Shown here piece after piece: positions 43,254-52,597 of a DNA stretch of 64,000 bases (positions within the stretch are counted from its first letter, which is position 1; each line of letters opens with the position of its first letter). This stretch comes from Lentzea aerocolonigenes (GTDB lineage: Bacteria > Actinomycetota > Actinomycetes > Mycobacteriales > Pseudonocardiaceae): assembly GCF_000974445.1 (NCBI RefSeq), contig NZ_BBOJ01000001.1:62001-126000 (forward strand), read 5' to 3'. The position numbers and the translations under genes were made by a program. Under the pieces are notes generated by a model that worked only from the letters and a program-made list of their open reading frames with translations, made no database searches and had not been told where the DNA came from.

Positions 43254-45034
43254 TAGCGGTTGGCCACGACGTCGGGCCGTTCCACGGGACGGCCCGCGTC
43301 GAGCGACCACGCCAGCCGCACGTACTGCGCGTGCGTCCAGGCGAGCGGGGTGGCCGAGGTGGTTCCTCGGCCGCCCCACACCTGTTCGGGCAGCATGAGG
43401 CCGCTGTTCGCGGTCGCCGCGATCTCGCGCAAGCGCTTGGCGGCACTGGCCTTCTGCCCGATGAGCAGCTCGTACTCGCCGCGTTCGCCGCTGAGCAACG
43501 GCCACAGCCGCCCGTAGGTGCGAACCGGGTTCGGCACGTTCCACGGCCCGCCGTCCGCGGTCTCGCCGTAGCCGTCCTGCGTGAACCGGTGCCAGTAGCC
43601 CTGTTCCTTCAGGTGCCGATCGACGACGGCGACGGTGTTGCGCACCACCGGATCGTCGGCGCGCTTCACGCCGAGGCGCACCAGTTCGAGGAAGCTCGGG
43701 TCCACGACCGCGCGCTGGTCGATGTCGTCCGGGTTGTTGTCGCCGAGGTTGTACTTCGTGCCCTGGTCGGGCTTTCCGTCCTTCGTCAGCCGCAGGTAGT
43801 ACGGCTTCGGCTCGTACGGCCCGGTCCGCGTCGCCGTCCAGCCCTCCACGTTCCGCTGCCACTCGTCGGCCGCGGCCAGGTAGCGATCAGCGTTCTCCCC
43901 GTTGCGCCGCAAGAGGTCCGCGAAGCACACGAGCCCGGCGACGGCCGACGCGATCGTGGCCGGTGAGTAGCCGCTCTGGTTCTCCCACCGCTCCTGCTCG
44001 CTGAACGGCGCGTTCGGGTAGTTCAGCAGGTAGTCGGCCGCACGGCGAAGCGAGTCCATTGTGGACTGATCGCGGCGGCCCAGGTGCCAGGCCAGCAGCA
44101 ACGGCGCCGCGGTCTCGTCCAACTGAACGCTCTTCCAGAACGGGGTGCCGTCGACGCGGGTGTTCTGCGGCAGGTGCCCGTCCGGTTGTTGCTGCCTGCG
44201 CAGCATGAAGTCCAGGGAACGCTCGGCGAACGCCGTGTCGCCGGCCGCGATCATGGCCGTCGCCACGTGGTAGAGGTCGCGCGGCCACACCGACGCGTAC
44301 GGCCCGAGTTCCGGTGCCAGCTCGCGGTCGAACCCGAAGGCCCAGGGGAAGCTCGGCGACGCGATCGACGCGCCGGGGTTCGCCTTGTCCTCCGTCGCCG
44401 CCAGCACCATCACGGACATGTCGTAGAGCCGCCGGTCAGCGGACTTCGGCCGCTTCAGCCCGTCCAGGTACGCGTGCCAGCCCTGCGCGTACTCCCGTGC
44501 CACCACACCGAACCCGCGGTCCAGCGCGGCCTTCGCAACGCCCGCGCCGAACCCCACCGCGAACGTGCCGTGCGCGCGCCGCACGGGCTCGGTGGGCAGC
44601 GTGCTGACCACCTCGCTGGAGCCCTTCATGGGCACGTGGTCGACCGACAGCCGGACCGGACGCTGAGCCGTGACCTGCACGTCCGCCAGCACGGCGGCAC
44701 GCTGCGGGTCTGTGACGTAGGTGATCTCGGCCCGCCAACCGTCCCCGCGCAGCCGCTGCCGGAACGTCAGCGACCGGTCGTCGGCGGGCTCGGTGTACGC
44801 CCTGCCGGGTTTTCCGTCGACCAGCAGCCGAGTCTCACGAGTGGCGGGCGTGCTCAGGTCCGGGTGGAAGATCTCCGAGAGGCCCTGATGGCCCAACGTG
44901 AACCACACCGGGCTCAGCGCGGATCTGGCGGTGCCGAAAGCCTGCTTGTCAGCGGGAAGCGGAACGACGTCCGCGGCACGAGCGACGGGCGCCGACATGA
45001 CGAGCAGGAGCACGACCAGGGCCAGTGGCTTCAT
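43250..45034 (-). CDS. Secreted GH15 glucoamylase/glucodextranase-like enzyme
   Basis: A 594-residue exported enzyme with signal MKPLALVVLLLVMSAPVARA. An N-terminal beta-sandwich (to about 220) is followed by an (alpha/alpha)6 barrel. The general acid is probably Glu351 in RWENQSGYSP and the base Glu550 in LMLPEQVWGG; their 199-residue spacing resembles glucodextranase (from memory). It would release glucose from alpha-glucans outside the cell. Its TAG stop lies in the terminal repeat of the palindromic element at 43085-43253, so the last codons may have changed when that element arrived. Confidence 0.88.
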   Translation of the reverse strand: MKPLALVVLLLVMSAPVARAADVVPLPADKQAFGTARSALSPVWFTLGHQGLSEIFHPDLSTPATRETRLLVDGKPGRAYTEPADDRSLTFRQRLRGDGWRAEITYVTDPQRAAVLADVQVTAQRPVRLSVDHVPMKGSSEVVSTLPTEPVRRAHGTFAVGFGAGVAKAALDRGFGVVAREYAQGWHAYLDGLKRPKSADRRLYDMSVMVLAATEDKANPGASIASPSFPWAFGFDRELAPELGPYASVWPRDLYHVATAMIAAGDTAFAERSLDFMLRRQQQPDGHLPQNTRVDGTPFWKSVQLDETAAPLLLAWHLGRRDQSTMDSLRRAADYLLNYPNAPFSEQERWENQSGYSPATIASAVAGLVCFADLLRRNGENADRYLAAADEWQRNVEGWTATRTGPYEPKPYYLRLTKDGKPDQGTKYNLGDNNPDDIDQRAVVDPSFLELVRLGVKRADDPVVRNTVAVVDRHLKEQGYWHRFTQDGYGETADGGPWNVPNPVRTYGRLWPLLSGERGEYELLIGQKASAAKRLREIAATANSGLMLPEQVWGGRGTTSATPLAWTHAQYVRLAWSLDAGRPVERPDVVANRY

Positions 45035-45054
45035 GACCCGTGGTGTTCCCCGGA

Positions 45055-47220
45055 CTAGAGATCACCACGCAGGAGGCTGTCGATGTTCTCCGGAGGCCCC
45101 GGCCGCGCGAAGAACCAGCCCTGGCCGGTGTCGCACCCGAGCCGCAGCAACCGGGCGGCCTGAGCGGGTGTCTCCACGCCCTCCGCCGTGACGCCCAACG
45201 ACAACGCGTGCGCCAGCTGCACCAGCGTCGCCACGATCTGCGAGTCGACGGGATCTTCCTCGTTCTCCGCCCGCAGGCCCTCCATGAACGAGCCGGCGAT
45301 CTTCAGCTCGTGCACGGGCAGGTGCTTGAGGTAGGCGAGGTTCGAGTAGCCCGTGCCGAAGTCGTCGATCGCGATGCGCACACCCATGTCGCACAACGCT
45401 CTCAGCGCTTCCAGCGGCTCGTCGGCGGTACCCATGATCGCCGACTCGGTGAGCTCCAGCTGGAGGTGGTGCGGCGGCAGCGCGCACTCGTCCAGGATCC
45501 GCTTGACGTCGCGCACGAGCTCGGGGTCGCGGGACTGCCGCACGGCGAGGTTCACCGACACGAACGGCGCCGCGTCGCCGAACTCCTCCAGCCAGCGCCG
45601 CGCCTCCTCGCACGCCTTACGAAGCACCCACCGTCCTAACGGGACGATGAGGCCGGTCTCCTCGGCGAGCTCGATGAACCTGTCCGGCGCGAGCCGCCCG
45701 AACTCGGGGTGCTGCCAGCGGACCAGGGCCTCGACGCCGGTGACCGTGGAGTCCTCCAGCCGCACCAGCGGCTGGTACTCGACGTAGAACTCGCCGCGTT
45801 CCAACGCACGCGGCATCGTGGCCGACAGGGTGAAGCGAGCCACTTCACGGGCGTTGCGTTCCGGGTCGTACAACGCCCAGCGCGCCTTGCCGTCCGCCTT
45901 CGCCCAGTACAGCGTGATGTCCGCGTCGCGCATGAGATCAGCCGACGTCGTGCCGGACAGCTGACGTTCGACGATGCCGATCGACGCCGACACCGACAGC
46001 TCGTGGCCCGCGATGCGGATCGGCGCCTCCAGCTCGGTCAGCACCCGGTCCGCCACGTCGACGATGTCCTGCTCGCCGGCCGAGCCCTCGACCAGGATCA
46101 CGAACTCGTCGCCGCCCATCCGCGCGACCAGCTTGCCCTCGCCGGACACGGAGTGGTCCAGGCGTCTGCCGACCTCGACCAGCAGCTGGTCGCCGATGTC
46201 GTGGCCGAGGGAGTCGTTGATGACCTTGAAGCCGTCCAGGTCGAGGTAGCAGAGACCGGCCCGCAGGTGCTTGCCGCGGTTGTTGAAGACCCGCCCGAGC
46301 CGTTCGAGGAACAGCGCGCGGTTCGGCAGGCCGGTCAACGGGTCGTGCAGCGCCTGGTAGCGCAGCCGGTTCTGCAGCAGGTGCCGATCGGTGACGTCCT
46401 CGATCATCGCGACCTGGTACTGCGGCTCGCCGTGGTCGTCGCGGACCAGCGACAGCGTCAGGTGCGTCCACACCTGCTCGCCGTCCGCCCGGTGGAACCG
46501 CTTCTCGGCGCGGTAGTGGTCGCACTCGCCCGCGATGAGCTGGTCGTAGAGCCGCCACACGCTGCCCGCGTCCTCGGGGTGCATGAGGTCGCGCACGTTG
46601 TACTGGCGCATCTCGTCGACGCTGAACCCGAGCATGTCCTGAAGCGCCTGGTTGACGTCCAGGATCCGGCCCTCGATGTCGGCGATGCCGATGCCGATCG
46701 CGGCCTCGGTGAACATCGCCCGGAACCGGGCCTCCGACGCCCGCAGCATGGCCTCTGCCTGGTCGCGGGCGTCCAGCACGGCCGCCCTGATCGCCTCCTG
46801 CTCGGCGAGGGTGCGTTCCCGCAGGGCGCGGGCGTACCCGGCGGACAACGCGCCCTGGAGCGCGGCCAGGCGGGACTGCAGCCTGTCGTCACCCGTGGCG
46901 CCGAGCTCGGCCAGCAGGTCGTCGCCGAGCAGCTGGACGGTGCGGCCCAGCGTGTCCGTGCCGGTGAAGTGCGCGTCGACCAGCCGTGAGCCGATCTCGT
47001 AGCCGGGTGCGGTGCGGAACGGGCTCGCGTACAGGGCCTCGACGAGCATCTCGGTGAGGTCCTGGAGGTGCTGCGCGACCTCGGCGCGGGTCATCGGGAC
47101 GTAGCTCGACCCGATGACGGCCGTCGCCCAGCTGCGCGCGAACGACGCGGCACCGGCCAAAACGGCCGGGCTCAAAGGAGAGCGGTCGTCACGCACCCGG
47201 TGGTCAACCCGTTCGGTCAT
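45055..47220 (-). CDS. PAS-GGDEF-EAL cyclic-di-GMP enzyme
   Basis: A 721-residue cytoplasmic protein. Residues 1-150 are helical and unassigned. A PAS domain (ASEARFRAMFTEAAIGIGIA) is followed by GGDEF with an intact active site (RMGGDEFVIL, substrate loop DPLTGLPNRALF) and EAL (EALVRWQHPEFGRLAP, then DDFGTGYSNLAYL). Both cyclase and phosphodiesterase motifs look complete, as in Streptomyces RmdA/RmdB-type proteins. I chose the ATG at 47220; an in-frame ATG at 47253 adds eleven residues. Confidence 0.92.
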   Translation of the reverse strand: MTERVDHRVRDDRSPLSPAVLAGAASFARSWATAVIGSSYVPMTRAEVAQHLQDLTEMLVEALYASPFRTAPGYEIGSRLVDAHFTGTDTLGRTVQLLGDDLLAELGATGDDRLQSRLAALQGALSAGYARALRERTLAEQEAIRAAVLDARDQAEAMLRASEARFRAMFTEAAIGIGIADIEGRILDVNQALQDMLGFSVDEMRQYNVRDLMHPEDAGSVWRLYDQLIAGECDHYRAEKRFHRADGEQVWTHLTLSLVRDDHGEPQYQVAMIEDVTDRHLLQNRLRYQALHDPLTGLPNRALFLERLGRVFNNRGKHLRAGLCYLDLDGFKVINDSLGHDIGDQLLVEVGRRLDHSVSGEGKLVARMGGDEFVILVEGSAGEQDIVDVADRVLTELEAPIRIAGHELSVSASIGIVERQLSGTTSADLMRDADITLYWAKADGKARWALYDPERNAREVARFTLSATMPRALERGEFYVEYQPLVRLEDSTVTGVEALVRWQHPEFGRLAPDRFIELAEETGLIVPLGRWVLRKACEEARRWLEEFGDAAPFVSVNLAVRQSRDPELVRDVKRILDECALPPHHLQLELTESAIMGTADEPLEALRALCDMGVRIAIDDFGTGYSNLAYLKHLPVHELKIAGSFMEGLRAENEEDPVDSQIVATLVQLAHALSLGVTAEGVETPAQAARLLRLGCDTGQGWFFARPGPPENIDSLLRGDL

Positions 47221-47274
47221 CTGCTCGGCCCTAACGCCACGAACGCGCAGCATACGGGCGGTCGCCGTCCGGAG

Positions 47275-48102
47275 TCATCTCTGAGCCTTCCGGCCCAGTC
47301 CCGCGAAGCCCGGGAACGCCTTCGCCACGATGCCCTCGTCGTCCGGACCCTCCGGGTGCCACTCCGGCAGGCGCACCACACCCGGTTCCACCAGATCGAA
47401 TCCGTCGAACAGCTTGGTGACCTGGGCACTGTCGCGCAAAGTCGTCCGCGTGACGCTCCGCTCGTAGACGCTGCGCGCCGCACGGATCTCGGGTGTCTCC
47501 TCGCCGGCCTCGAAGCCGGACTGGGACAGCGCGAGGTAGCTGCCGGGAGCGAGACGGTCGCGGTAGCCCGCGATGATGCCCAGCGGGTCCTCCTCGTCCG
47601 ACACGAAGTGCAGCAACGCGATCATCAGCACCGCGATCGGCTCGCGGAAGTCGAGCAAGTCGTTCATCTCTGGCGAGGCGAGCACCGACACCGGGTCGCG
47701 CACGTCGGCCTGCAGCACCCTCACCCGCTCGTTGCCTTCCAACAGCGACCGGCTGTGCGCGACGGCGACCGGGTCCAGGTCGACGTAGACGACCCTGGCG
47801 GCGGGATCGACGGCCTGGGCGATCTCGTGCACGTTGCCCACGGTCGGAATGCCGGAACCCAGGTCGATGAACTGCCGGACGCCCTTGGTCAGCAGGTAGC
47901 GCACGGCCCGCCGGAGGAACGCGCGGTGCTGGAGCGCGCCGCCGCGCACCTCGGGCATCATCTCCAGGGTCTTCTGGGCGACGTCCCGGTCGACGGCGAA
48001 GTTGTGCGCACCGCCCAGCAGGTAGTCCCACACGCGCGCGACACTCGGCCGTTCCAGGTCGATCTCCCCCGGCGCCCAGCTCGGCCGCTCCACACGCCCC
48101 AC
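47275..48102 (-). CDS. SAM-dependent methyltransferase (actinobacterial DUF574 type)
   Basis: A 275-residue protein of the PF04672 family abundant in actinomycetes. The opening PSVARVWDYLLGGAHNFAVD is diagnostic, and the SAM-binding loop is FIDLGSGIPTVGNVHEIAQ followed by VVYVDLDPVAV. Substrates are unknown for the family. Here it stands alone between the c-di-GMP enzyme and a divergent membrane-protein pair. Confidence 0.9.
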   Translation of the reverse strand: MGRVERPSWAPGEIDLERPSVARVWDYLLGGAHNFAVDRDVAQKTLEMMPEVRGGALQHRAFLRRAVRYLLTKGVRQFIDLGSGIPTVGNVHEIAQAVDPAARVVYVDLDPVAVAHSRSLLEGNERVRVLQADVRDPVSVLASPEMNDLLDFREPIAVLMIALLHFVSDEEDPLGIIAGYRDRLAPGSYLALSQSGFEAGEETPEIRAARSVYERSVTRTTLRDSAQVTKLFDGFDLVEPGVVRLPEWHPEGPDDEGIVAKAFPGFAGLGRKAQR

Positions 48103-48166
48103 CTCACCCGTGTTCGGACCAGTTCGGGCCCATCATGCACCCGTCGCTTGGCAGAATGCGGACCTC

Positions 48167-49033
48167 GTGAGGAAAAGTTTGCTGCTGTCGACCATTCTCG
48201 CCTCAATTGGCGCGTTTGTGCTGGTCGGCGGCGCGCTGCTGCTGATCGACCCCGGCGCGCCGAAGCACGAGGCGATCAAGACGGGCGGTCTGGCGGGCGG
48301 CGCGATCGTCGCTCTCTACGCGTTGTGGCTCAACGACCGGCGCCGCAAGGTCGAAGAGGCCCGCCAGGAGCTCGAGAGCCAGCGCATCGACCACGACAGG
48401 TCCCGCGTGGCCGACGAACGGTTCGCGCGCGCCGTGGAACTGCTGGGACACGAGACGGCCCAGGTGCGAGTGGGCGCGATGCACGCACTGGCCGGACTCG
48501 CGAAGTCCAGGACCGAGTACACGCAGACCGTCCTCGACATCCTCTGCGCGTACCTGCGGCGCCCGTTCAAGAAGACGACGACCGACGCCGACGAGATCGA
48601 GCTGGAGGTCCGGCTCACCTCGCAGCGGTTGATCGAGGACCTCCTGCCGCGCGTCGGCGAGGAGAACGCGCCGCGCTACGACCTGAACCTGACCAAGGCC
48701 CACCTGGAGTTCATGGACCTGTCCTACCGGCAGGTCGGCGACCTCTACCTGCGGGTCGCACACTTCGAGGACTCGAACGCGTTCCACCACATGCTGGTGC
48801 ACGGACACTTCTACGTGACGGAGGCGGAGTCGACGGGTCGGTTGTACATCCACCACACGGAGATCCGCGGCAAGGCGTGGTTCAGCCGGTTCAAGTCGCG
48901 CGGGCTCGCCGTGTTCACGGAGACGAAGTTCGGTGGCCTCACCAAGTTCGAGGGCTCGGAGTGGGCGGACGTGAAGGCGGACGGCTGTACGTTCGCGGTG
49001 GAGCCCGACCTGCCCGAAGCGTGGAGGAACTGA
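48167..49033 (+). CDS. Membrane-anchored pentapeptide-type protein, first of a tandem pair
   Basis: A 288-residue protein from the GTG at 48167. Two N-terminal membrane helices (about 5-25 and 35-52, GGLAGGAIVALYALWLNDRR) precede a charged coiled-coil segment. The motif DERFARAVELLGHETAQVRVGAMHALAGLA is typical of actinobacterial pentapeptide-repeat proteins, and the C-terminal region has beta-rich repeats (LYIHHTEIRGKAWFSRF). No ribosome-binding site is obvious, so the message may be leaderless. Function unknown. The next gene is a paralogue starting 1 bp later. Confidence 0.7.
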   Translation: MRKSLLLSTILASIGAFVLVGGALLLIDPGAPKHEAIKTGGLAGGAIVALYALWLNDRRRKVEEARQELESQRIDHDRSRVADERFARAVELLGHETAQVRVGAMHALAGLAKSRTEYTQTVLDILCAYLRRPFKKTTTDADEIELEVRLTSQRLIEDLLPRVGEENAPRYDLNLTKAHLEFMDLSYRQVGDLYLRVAHFEDSNAFHHMLVHGHFYVTEAESTGRLYIHHTEIRGKAWFSRFKSRGLAVFTETKFGGLTKFEGSEWADVKADGCTFAVEPDLPEAWRN

Positions 49034-49034
49034 C

Positions 49035-50147
49035 GTGCGTGCGCCCTGGCTGCTGGCGGTGCTCGCCGCGCTCGTGTCGACGGTGGCCACGGGTGTGGGA
49101 CTGTGGCTGGTCAAAGCACCGGCAGTCGAGATCGTGAAGACCGCGGGACTCGCCGGCGGCGCCGTGGTCGCGCTCTACGCGTTGTGGCTCAACGACAGGC
49201 GCCGCCGCATCGAGGAGGCGCGACACAGCCTGGAGAGCGAGAAGGTCGCCGACGAACGGTTCGCGCGCTCGGTCGAGCTGCTGGGCAACGAGGCGGACCA
49301 GGTGCGGGTGGGCGCGATGCACGCGTTGGCGTGGCTCGCGAGGTCCACACCGCGCTACCGGCAGACAGTGCTCGACGTGCTGTGCGCGTACCTCCGCCGC
49401 CCGTTCACGCACCCCGCTCACGAGAAGAAGCCGGACGATCCGGACCAGGTCTTCCTGGAGGTCGACCAGGAGATCCGGCTGGAGCACCAGGTCCGGCTCA
49501 CCGCGCAACGGTTGATCAGGGACACGTTGTCGTGGGGCGACCGCGACGACCACGACCACCTGGATCTCGACCTCACCGGGGCCGTGCTGGAGTACTTCTC
49601 GCTCGACGGCAGGCACGTCAACCGGTTCGTGGCCCGGCGCGCGCAGTTCTACGGCATCACAAACCTCCGCAACGTCCACGTGCAGAGCGTCACGCTGTTC
49701 TCCGGCGGCACGTTCCACGGCAGGGTGCAGCTCGCCGGCGGGAAGTTCGAGGGCGGCATCTCGTTCCAGGAGGTCGCCTTCGCGGGCCAGGTGGAGCTGG
49801 GCACCCAGTTCTTCGGCGCCGCGGAGGTGGGCCGGTTCTTCCACCCGTCGAACGAGCCGCCCACCGACCAGTACGGCGAGATGAAGGTGCTGCCGAAGAC
49901 CGAGTTCCGCAGGCCCGCGACGGGGTGGCAGCTAACCGGCAGCACGGAGGCGGCCGGACTTGGCCTCCCCGACCACGTCGAGCAGGACGCTCGCGGCGGC
50001 GCCGACGGTCTTCGCGGTGACGACGACGGTCTCGGCAACGGGCGCGTCCCCGCGAAGGCCGACGAAGTGCGCGCGGTCGGTCTTGAGGGCGAAGGACTGG
50101 GGGACGAGAGCGACCCCGAGACCGAACCAGACGAAGTCAAGAAGTGA
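49035..50147 (+). CDS. Membrane-anchored pentapeptide-type protein, second of a tandem pair
   Basis: A 370-residue paralogue of the preceding protein: GLAGGAVVALYALWLNDRRRR and DERFARSVELLGNEADQVRV are nearly identical. Beta-helix-like repeats run to about residue 300 (GGTFHGRVQLAGGKFEGGIS). The final 70 residues lie opposite the 3' end of the LysR gene and look acidic and unconserved, so the true end may be about 49940, with the stop lost by a small change. The GTG start has GAGG in the end of the upstream gene. Confidence 0.65.
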   Translation: MRAPWLLAVLAALVSTVATGVGLWLVKAPAVEIVKTAGLAGGAVVALYALWLNDRRRRIEEARHSLESEKVADERFARSVELLGNEADQVRVGAMHALAWLARSTPRYRQTVLDVLCAYLRRPFTHPAHEKKPDDPDQVFLEVDQEIRLEHQVRLTAQRLIRDTLSWGDRDDHDHLDLDLTGAVLEYFSLDGRHVNRFVARRAQFYGITNLRNVHVQSVTLFSGGTFHGRVQLAGGKFEGGISFQEVAFAGQVELGTQFFGAAEVGRFFHPSNEPPTDQYGEMKVLPKTEFRRPATGWQLTGSTEAAGLGLPDHVEQDARGGADGLRGDDDGLGNGRVPAKADEVRAVGLEGEGLGDESDPETEPDEVKK

Positions 50148-50825
50148 GTGCACGTCGTTGACCTCGACCGCGACCCGCCGGTCGACCCCGGCGGCGGCGA
50201 GCACGCGGTCCGCCTCGTCGCGCGTGCCCCAGTCGGCGTTGAAGTCCACGAACGACTCGCCCGACAGCTCTTCCAGGGCGACGGACTCCCTTGCCGCGAA
50301 ACGGCTTTCCGGCGCGCACGCGAGCACCAGCGGTTCACTGGCCAAAGTGGACACCCGCAGGTCGTCGGCGATCTTCGGCTGACGCGTGACGAAGGCGAGG
50401 TCGAGGCGTCCGGCGCGCACGTCCTCGACCAGCTCGGCGTTGCCGGACTGGCGCATCCGGATCTCCACGCCGGGGTGCAGCTCGTGGAAGCGCGCCAGCA
50501 CCGCGGGCAGGTGCACGACGTGCAGGCACTGCAGGCTGCCGACGGACAACGTGCCGCGCAGCAGTCCCTGCACGGCCGCGACCGCGTCCCTGGCCGACTC
50601 GACGCTGCTCAGCGCCCTGCGCGCTTCCGGCAGCAGCGCCCGTCCTGCCTGGGTCAGCTCGACCTGGCGGGTGGTGCGCAGGAAGAGCGGTGCGCCGAGC
50701 TCGACCTCCAGCGCGCGGATCGACGCCGAGAGGCCCGACTGGGCGACGTGCATGCGCTTGGCGGCCCTGGTGAAGTGGCACTCTTCGGCGACCGCGAGGA
50801 AGTGCTCCAGTTGTCTGAGTTCCAC
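49932..50825 (-). CDS. LysR family transcriptional regulator
   Basis: A 297-residue regulator. The N-terminal winged HTH reads LEHFLAVAEECHFTRAAKRM, then AQSGLSASIRALE, followed by a substrate-binding domain of the CbbR/CynR kind. It is divergent from an aldo/keto reductase gene across 78 bp, the usual LysR-target arrangement, so it probably controls that gene. Its 3' end is overlapped for 216 bp by the convergent pentapeptide-type frame. Confidence 0.92.
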   Translation of the reverse strand: MELRQLEHFLAVAEECHFTRAAKRMHVAQSGLSASIRALEVELGAPLFLRTTRQVELTQAGRALLPEARRALSSVESARDAVAAVQGLLRGTLSVGSLQCLHVVHLPAVLARFHELHPGVEIRMRQSGNAELVEDVRAGRLDLAFVTRQPKIADDLRVSTLASEPLVLACAPESRFAARESVALEELSGESFVDFNADWGTRDEADRVLAAAGVDRRVAVEVNDVHSLLDFVWFGLGVALVPQSFALKTDRAHFVGLRGDAPVAETVVVTAKTVGAAASVLLDVVGEAKSGRLRAAG

Positions 50826-50903
50826 GATTCATCACCCGCAGTGCTCAATGAGATCACTTCTCTGCGTTGGACAGCTTAATCGCCGCGGTCCACAGTGGTA
50901 GTC

Positions 50904-51743
50904 ATGCAGAAGCGTCGTATCGGAGAAGTGGAAGTCAGTGCCATCGGCCTGGGCGGCATGCCCGTCTCCGTCCAGGGGAGGCCGGACCGCGCGCAGGCGA
51001 TCGAGACCGTTCACGCAGCGCTCGACGCGGGCGTGACGTTCATCGACACCGCCGACGCCTACTCGCTCGACGACACCGACTTCGGTCACAACGAGGAGCT
51101 GATCGCCGAGGCGTTGAGGGGCCGTCCGGAAGAGGTGTTCGTGGCGACCAAGGGCGGTCACACGCGCGAGCCGGGCGGTGGCTGGGGCCTCGACGGGCGA
51201 CCGGAGTACCTGCGGAAAGCCGTCGACGGGTCGTTGCGGCGGCTCGGGGTCGACCAGATCTTCCTGTACCAGTTCCACCGGCCGGACCCGAAGACGCCGA
51301 TCGCCGAGTCGGTCGGCGCGCTGAAGGAGCTGCTGGACAACGGGAAGATCCGGTACGCGGGCGTCTCGAACTTCAACCCCGACGAGATCGTGCTGGCCAA
51401 CGAGATCCTCGGCGGGCGGCTGGCGGCGGTGCAGAACCAGTTCTCGCCGGTGTTCCGGTCGAGTGAGCCCGAACTGGAGCTGTGCGACAAGCTCGGCATC
51501 GCGTTCCTGCCGTGGAGCCCGTTCGGCGGCATCGGCAAGGCGGGTGCGCTGAGCGGTCCGTTCAAGGAGGTCGGGGACGCGCACGGCGTCAGCCCGCACC
51601 AGGTGTGTCTCGCGTGGATGCTGGCGAAGTCCGAAGTGGTAGTCCCCATTCCGGGTGCTTCTCGCCCGGCCAGCATCCGGGATTCCGCCGCGGCCACCCA
51701 CCTGGAGTTGACCAGGGAAGAGCTGACCCGCCTGGACGGGTGA
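50904..51743 (+). CDS. Aldo/keto reductase
   Basis: A 279-residue NADPH-dependent TIM-barrel oxidoreductase. The catalytic tetrad is visible: Asp and Tyr in FIDTADAYSLDD, Lys in VFVATKGGH, and His in YQFHRPDPK. The C-terminal cofactor segment VVPIPGASRPASI is conserved. The ATG at 50904 is preferred to an in-frame GTG nine bases upstream. The physiological substrate is unknown; regulation by the divergent LysR protein is likely. Confidence 0.92.
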   Translation: MQKRRIGEVEVSAIGLGGMPVSVQGRPDRAQAIETVHAALDAGVTFIDTADAYSLDDTDFGHNEELIAEALRGRPEEVFVATKGGHTREPGGGWGLDGRPEYLRKAVDGSLRRLGVDQIFLYQFHRPDPKTPIAESVGALKELLDNGKIRYAGVSNFNPDEIVLANEILGGRLAAVQNQFSPVFRSSEPELELCDKLGIAFLPWSPFGGIGKAGALSGPFKEVGDAHGVSPHQVCLAWMLAKSEVVVPIPGASRPASIRDSAAATHLELTREELTRLDG

Positions 51744-51785
51744 CGCCGGTGGCCGACTAGGACAAATGGTCGCACGATCTATTCC

Positions 51786-52583
51786 ATGCGGACCTTGATC
51801 AGCATCGTGGCGATCGTCGTCGGCCTCACGCCGGCACCCGCGTCCGCGGCGCCCTTGCCCGAGGGCTCCGCGGACCACACTGCGGGTTCCCAGATCCTCA
51901 AGCACGAAGGCAGTCAGTTCTGGAAAACAGAGACAGCGCTGTCACCACCGACCGAGAACCAAGTGCCCGGCATGGACGTCAGCAGCCACCAGGGCGACGT
52001 CGACTGGCAGTCCTCTTGGGACAAAGGTGCCCGGTTCGCCTACGTCAAGGCGACCGAGGGCACGTCCTACCGCAACCCGAGGTTCACCCAGCAGTACAAC
52101 GGTTCCTACTACATCGGCATGATCCGGGGCGCGTACCACTTCGCACTGCCGGACCGCTCCGACGGAGCCACGCAGGCGAACTTCTTCGTCGACAACGGCG
52201 GCGGGTGGTCCCCGGACGGCAAGACGCTGCCTCCCGCGATGGACATGGAGTACAACCCGTACGGCGAGACTTGCTACAACATGGACCAGGCGGCGATGAC
52301 CGCGTGGGTGAAGTCGTTCAGCGACACGGTCTTCGCACGCACAAGACGGCACCCGACGATCTACACGTCCACGAGCTGGTGGAACAGGTGCGTCGGCGAC
52401 TCGGTGAAATTCGGCGACAACAACCCGTTGTGGGTCGCGCACTACGCACACAAGCTCGGGCCGTTGCCGATGGGGTTCGACTTCCACACGATCTGGCAGT
52501 GGCAGGCGGCCGGCCTGTTCCCAGGCGACCAGAACCTGTTCAACGGCGAGTTCGCGCAACTACAACGCATAGCGTCGAGCTGA
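51786..52583 (+). CDS. Secreted GH25 lysozyme-like muramidase
   Basis: A 265-residue exported enzyme with a Sec signal (MRTLISIVAIVVGLTPAPAS) and one GH25 domain. The active-site strand is PGMDVSSHQGDVDW, the catalytic acid lies in PAMDMEYNPYG, and the barrel closes with HTIWQWQAAG. It hydrolyses the beta-1,4 bond between N-acetylmuramic acid and N-acetylglucosamine in peptidoglycan. A hairpin of the same type as at 16247 follows its stop. Confidence 0.92.
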   Translation: MRTLISIVAIVVGLTPAPASAAPLPEGSADHTAGSQILKHEGSQFWKTETALSPPTENQVPGMDVSSHQGDVDWQSSWDKGARFAYVKATEGTSYRNPRFTQQYNGSYYIGMIRGAYHFALPDRSDGATQANFFVDNGGGWSPDGKTLPPAMDMEYNPYGETCYNMDQAAMTAWVKSFSDTVFARTRRHPTIYTSTSWWNRCVGDSVKFGDNNPLWVAHYAHKLGPLPMGFDFHTIWQWQAAGLFPGDQNLFNGEFAQLQRIASS

Positions 52584-52597
52584 CCCTGCTTCTGACG

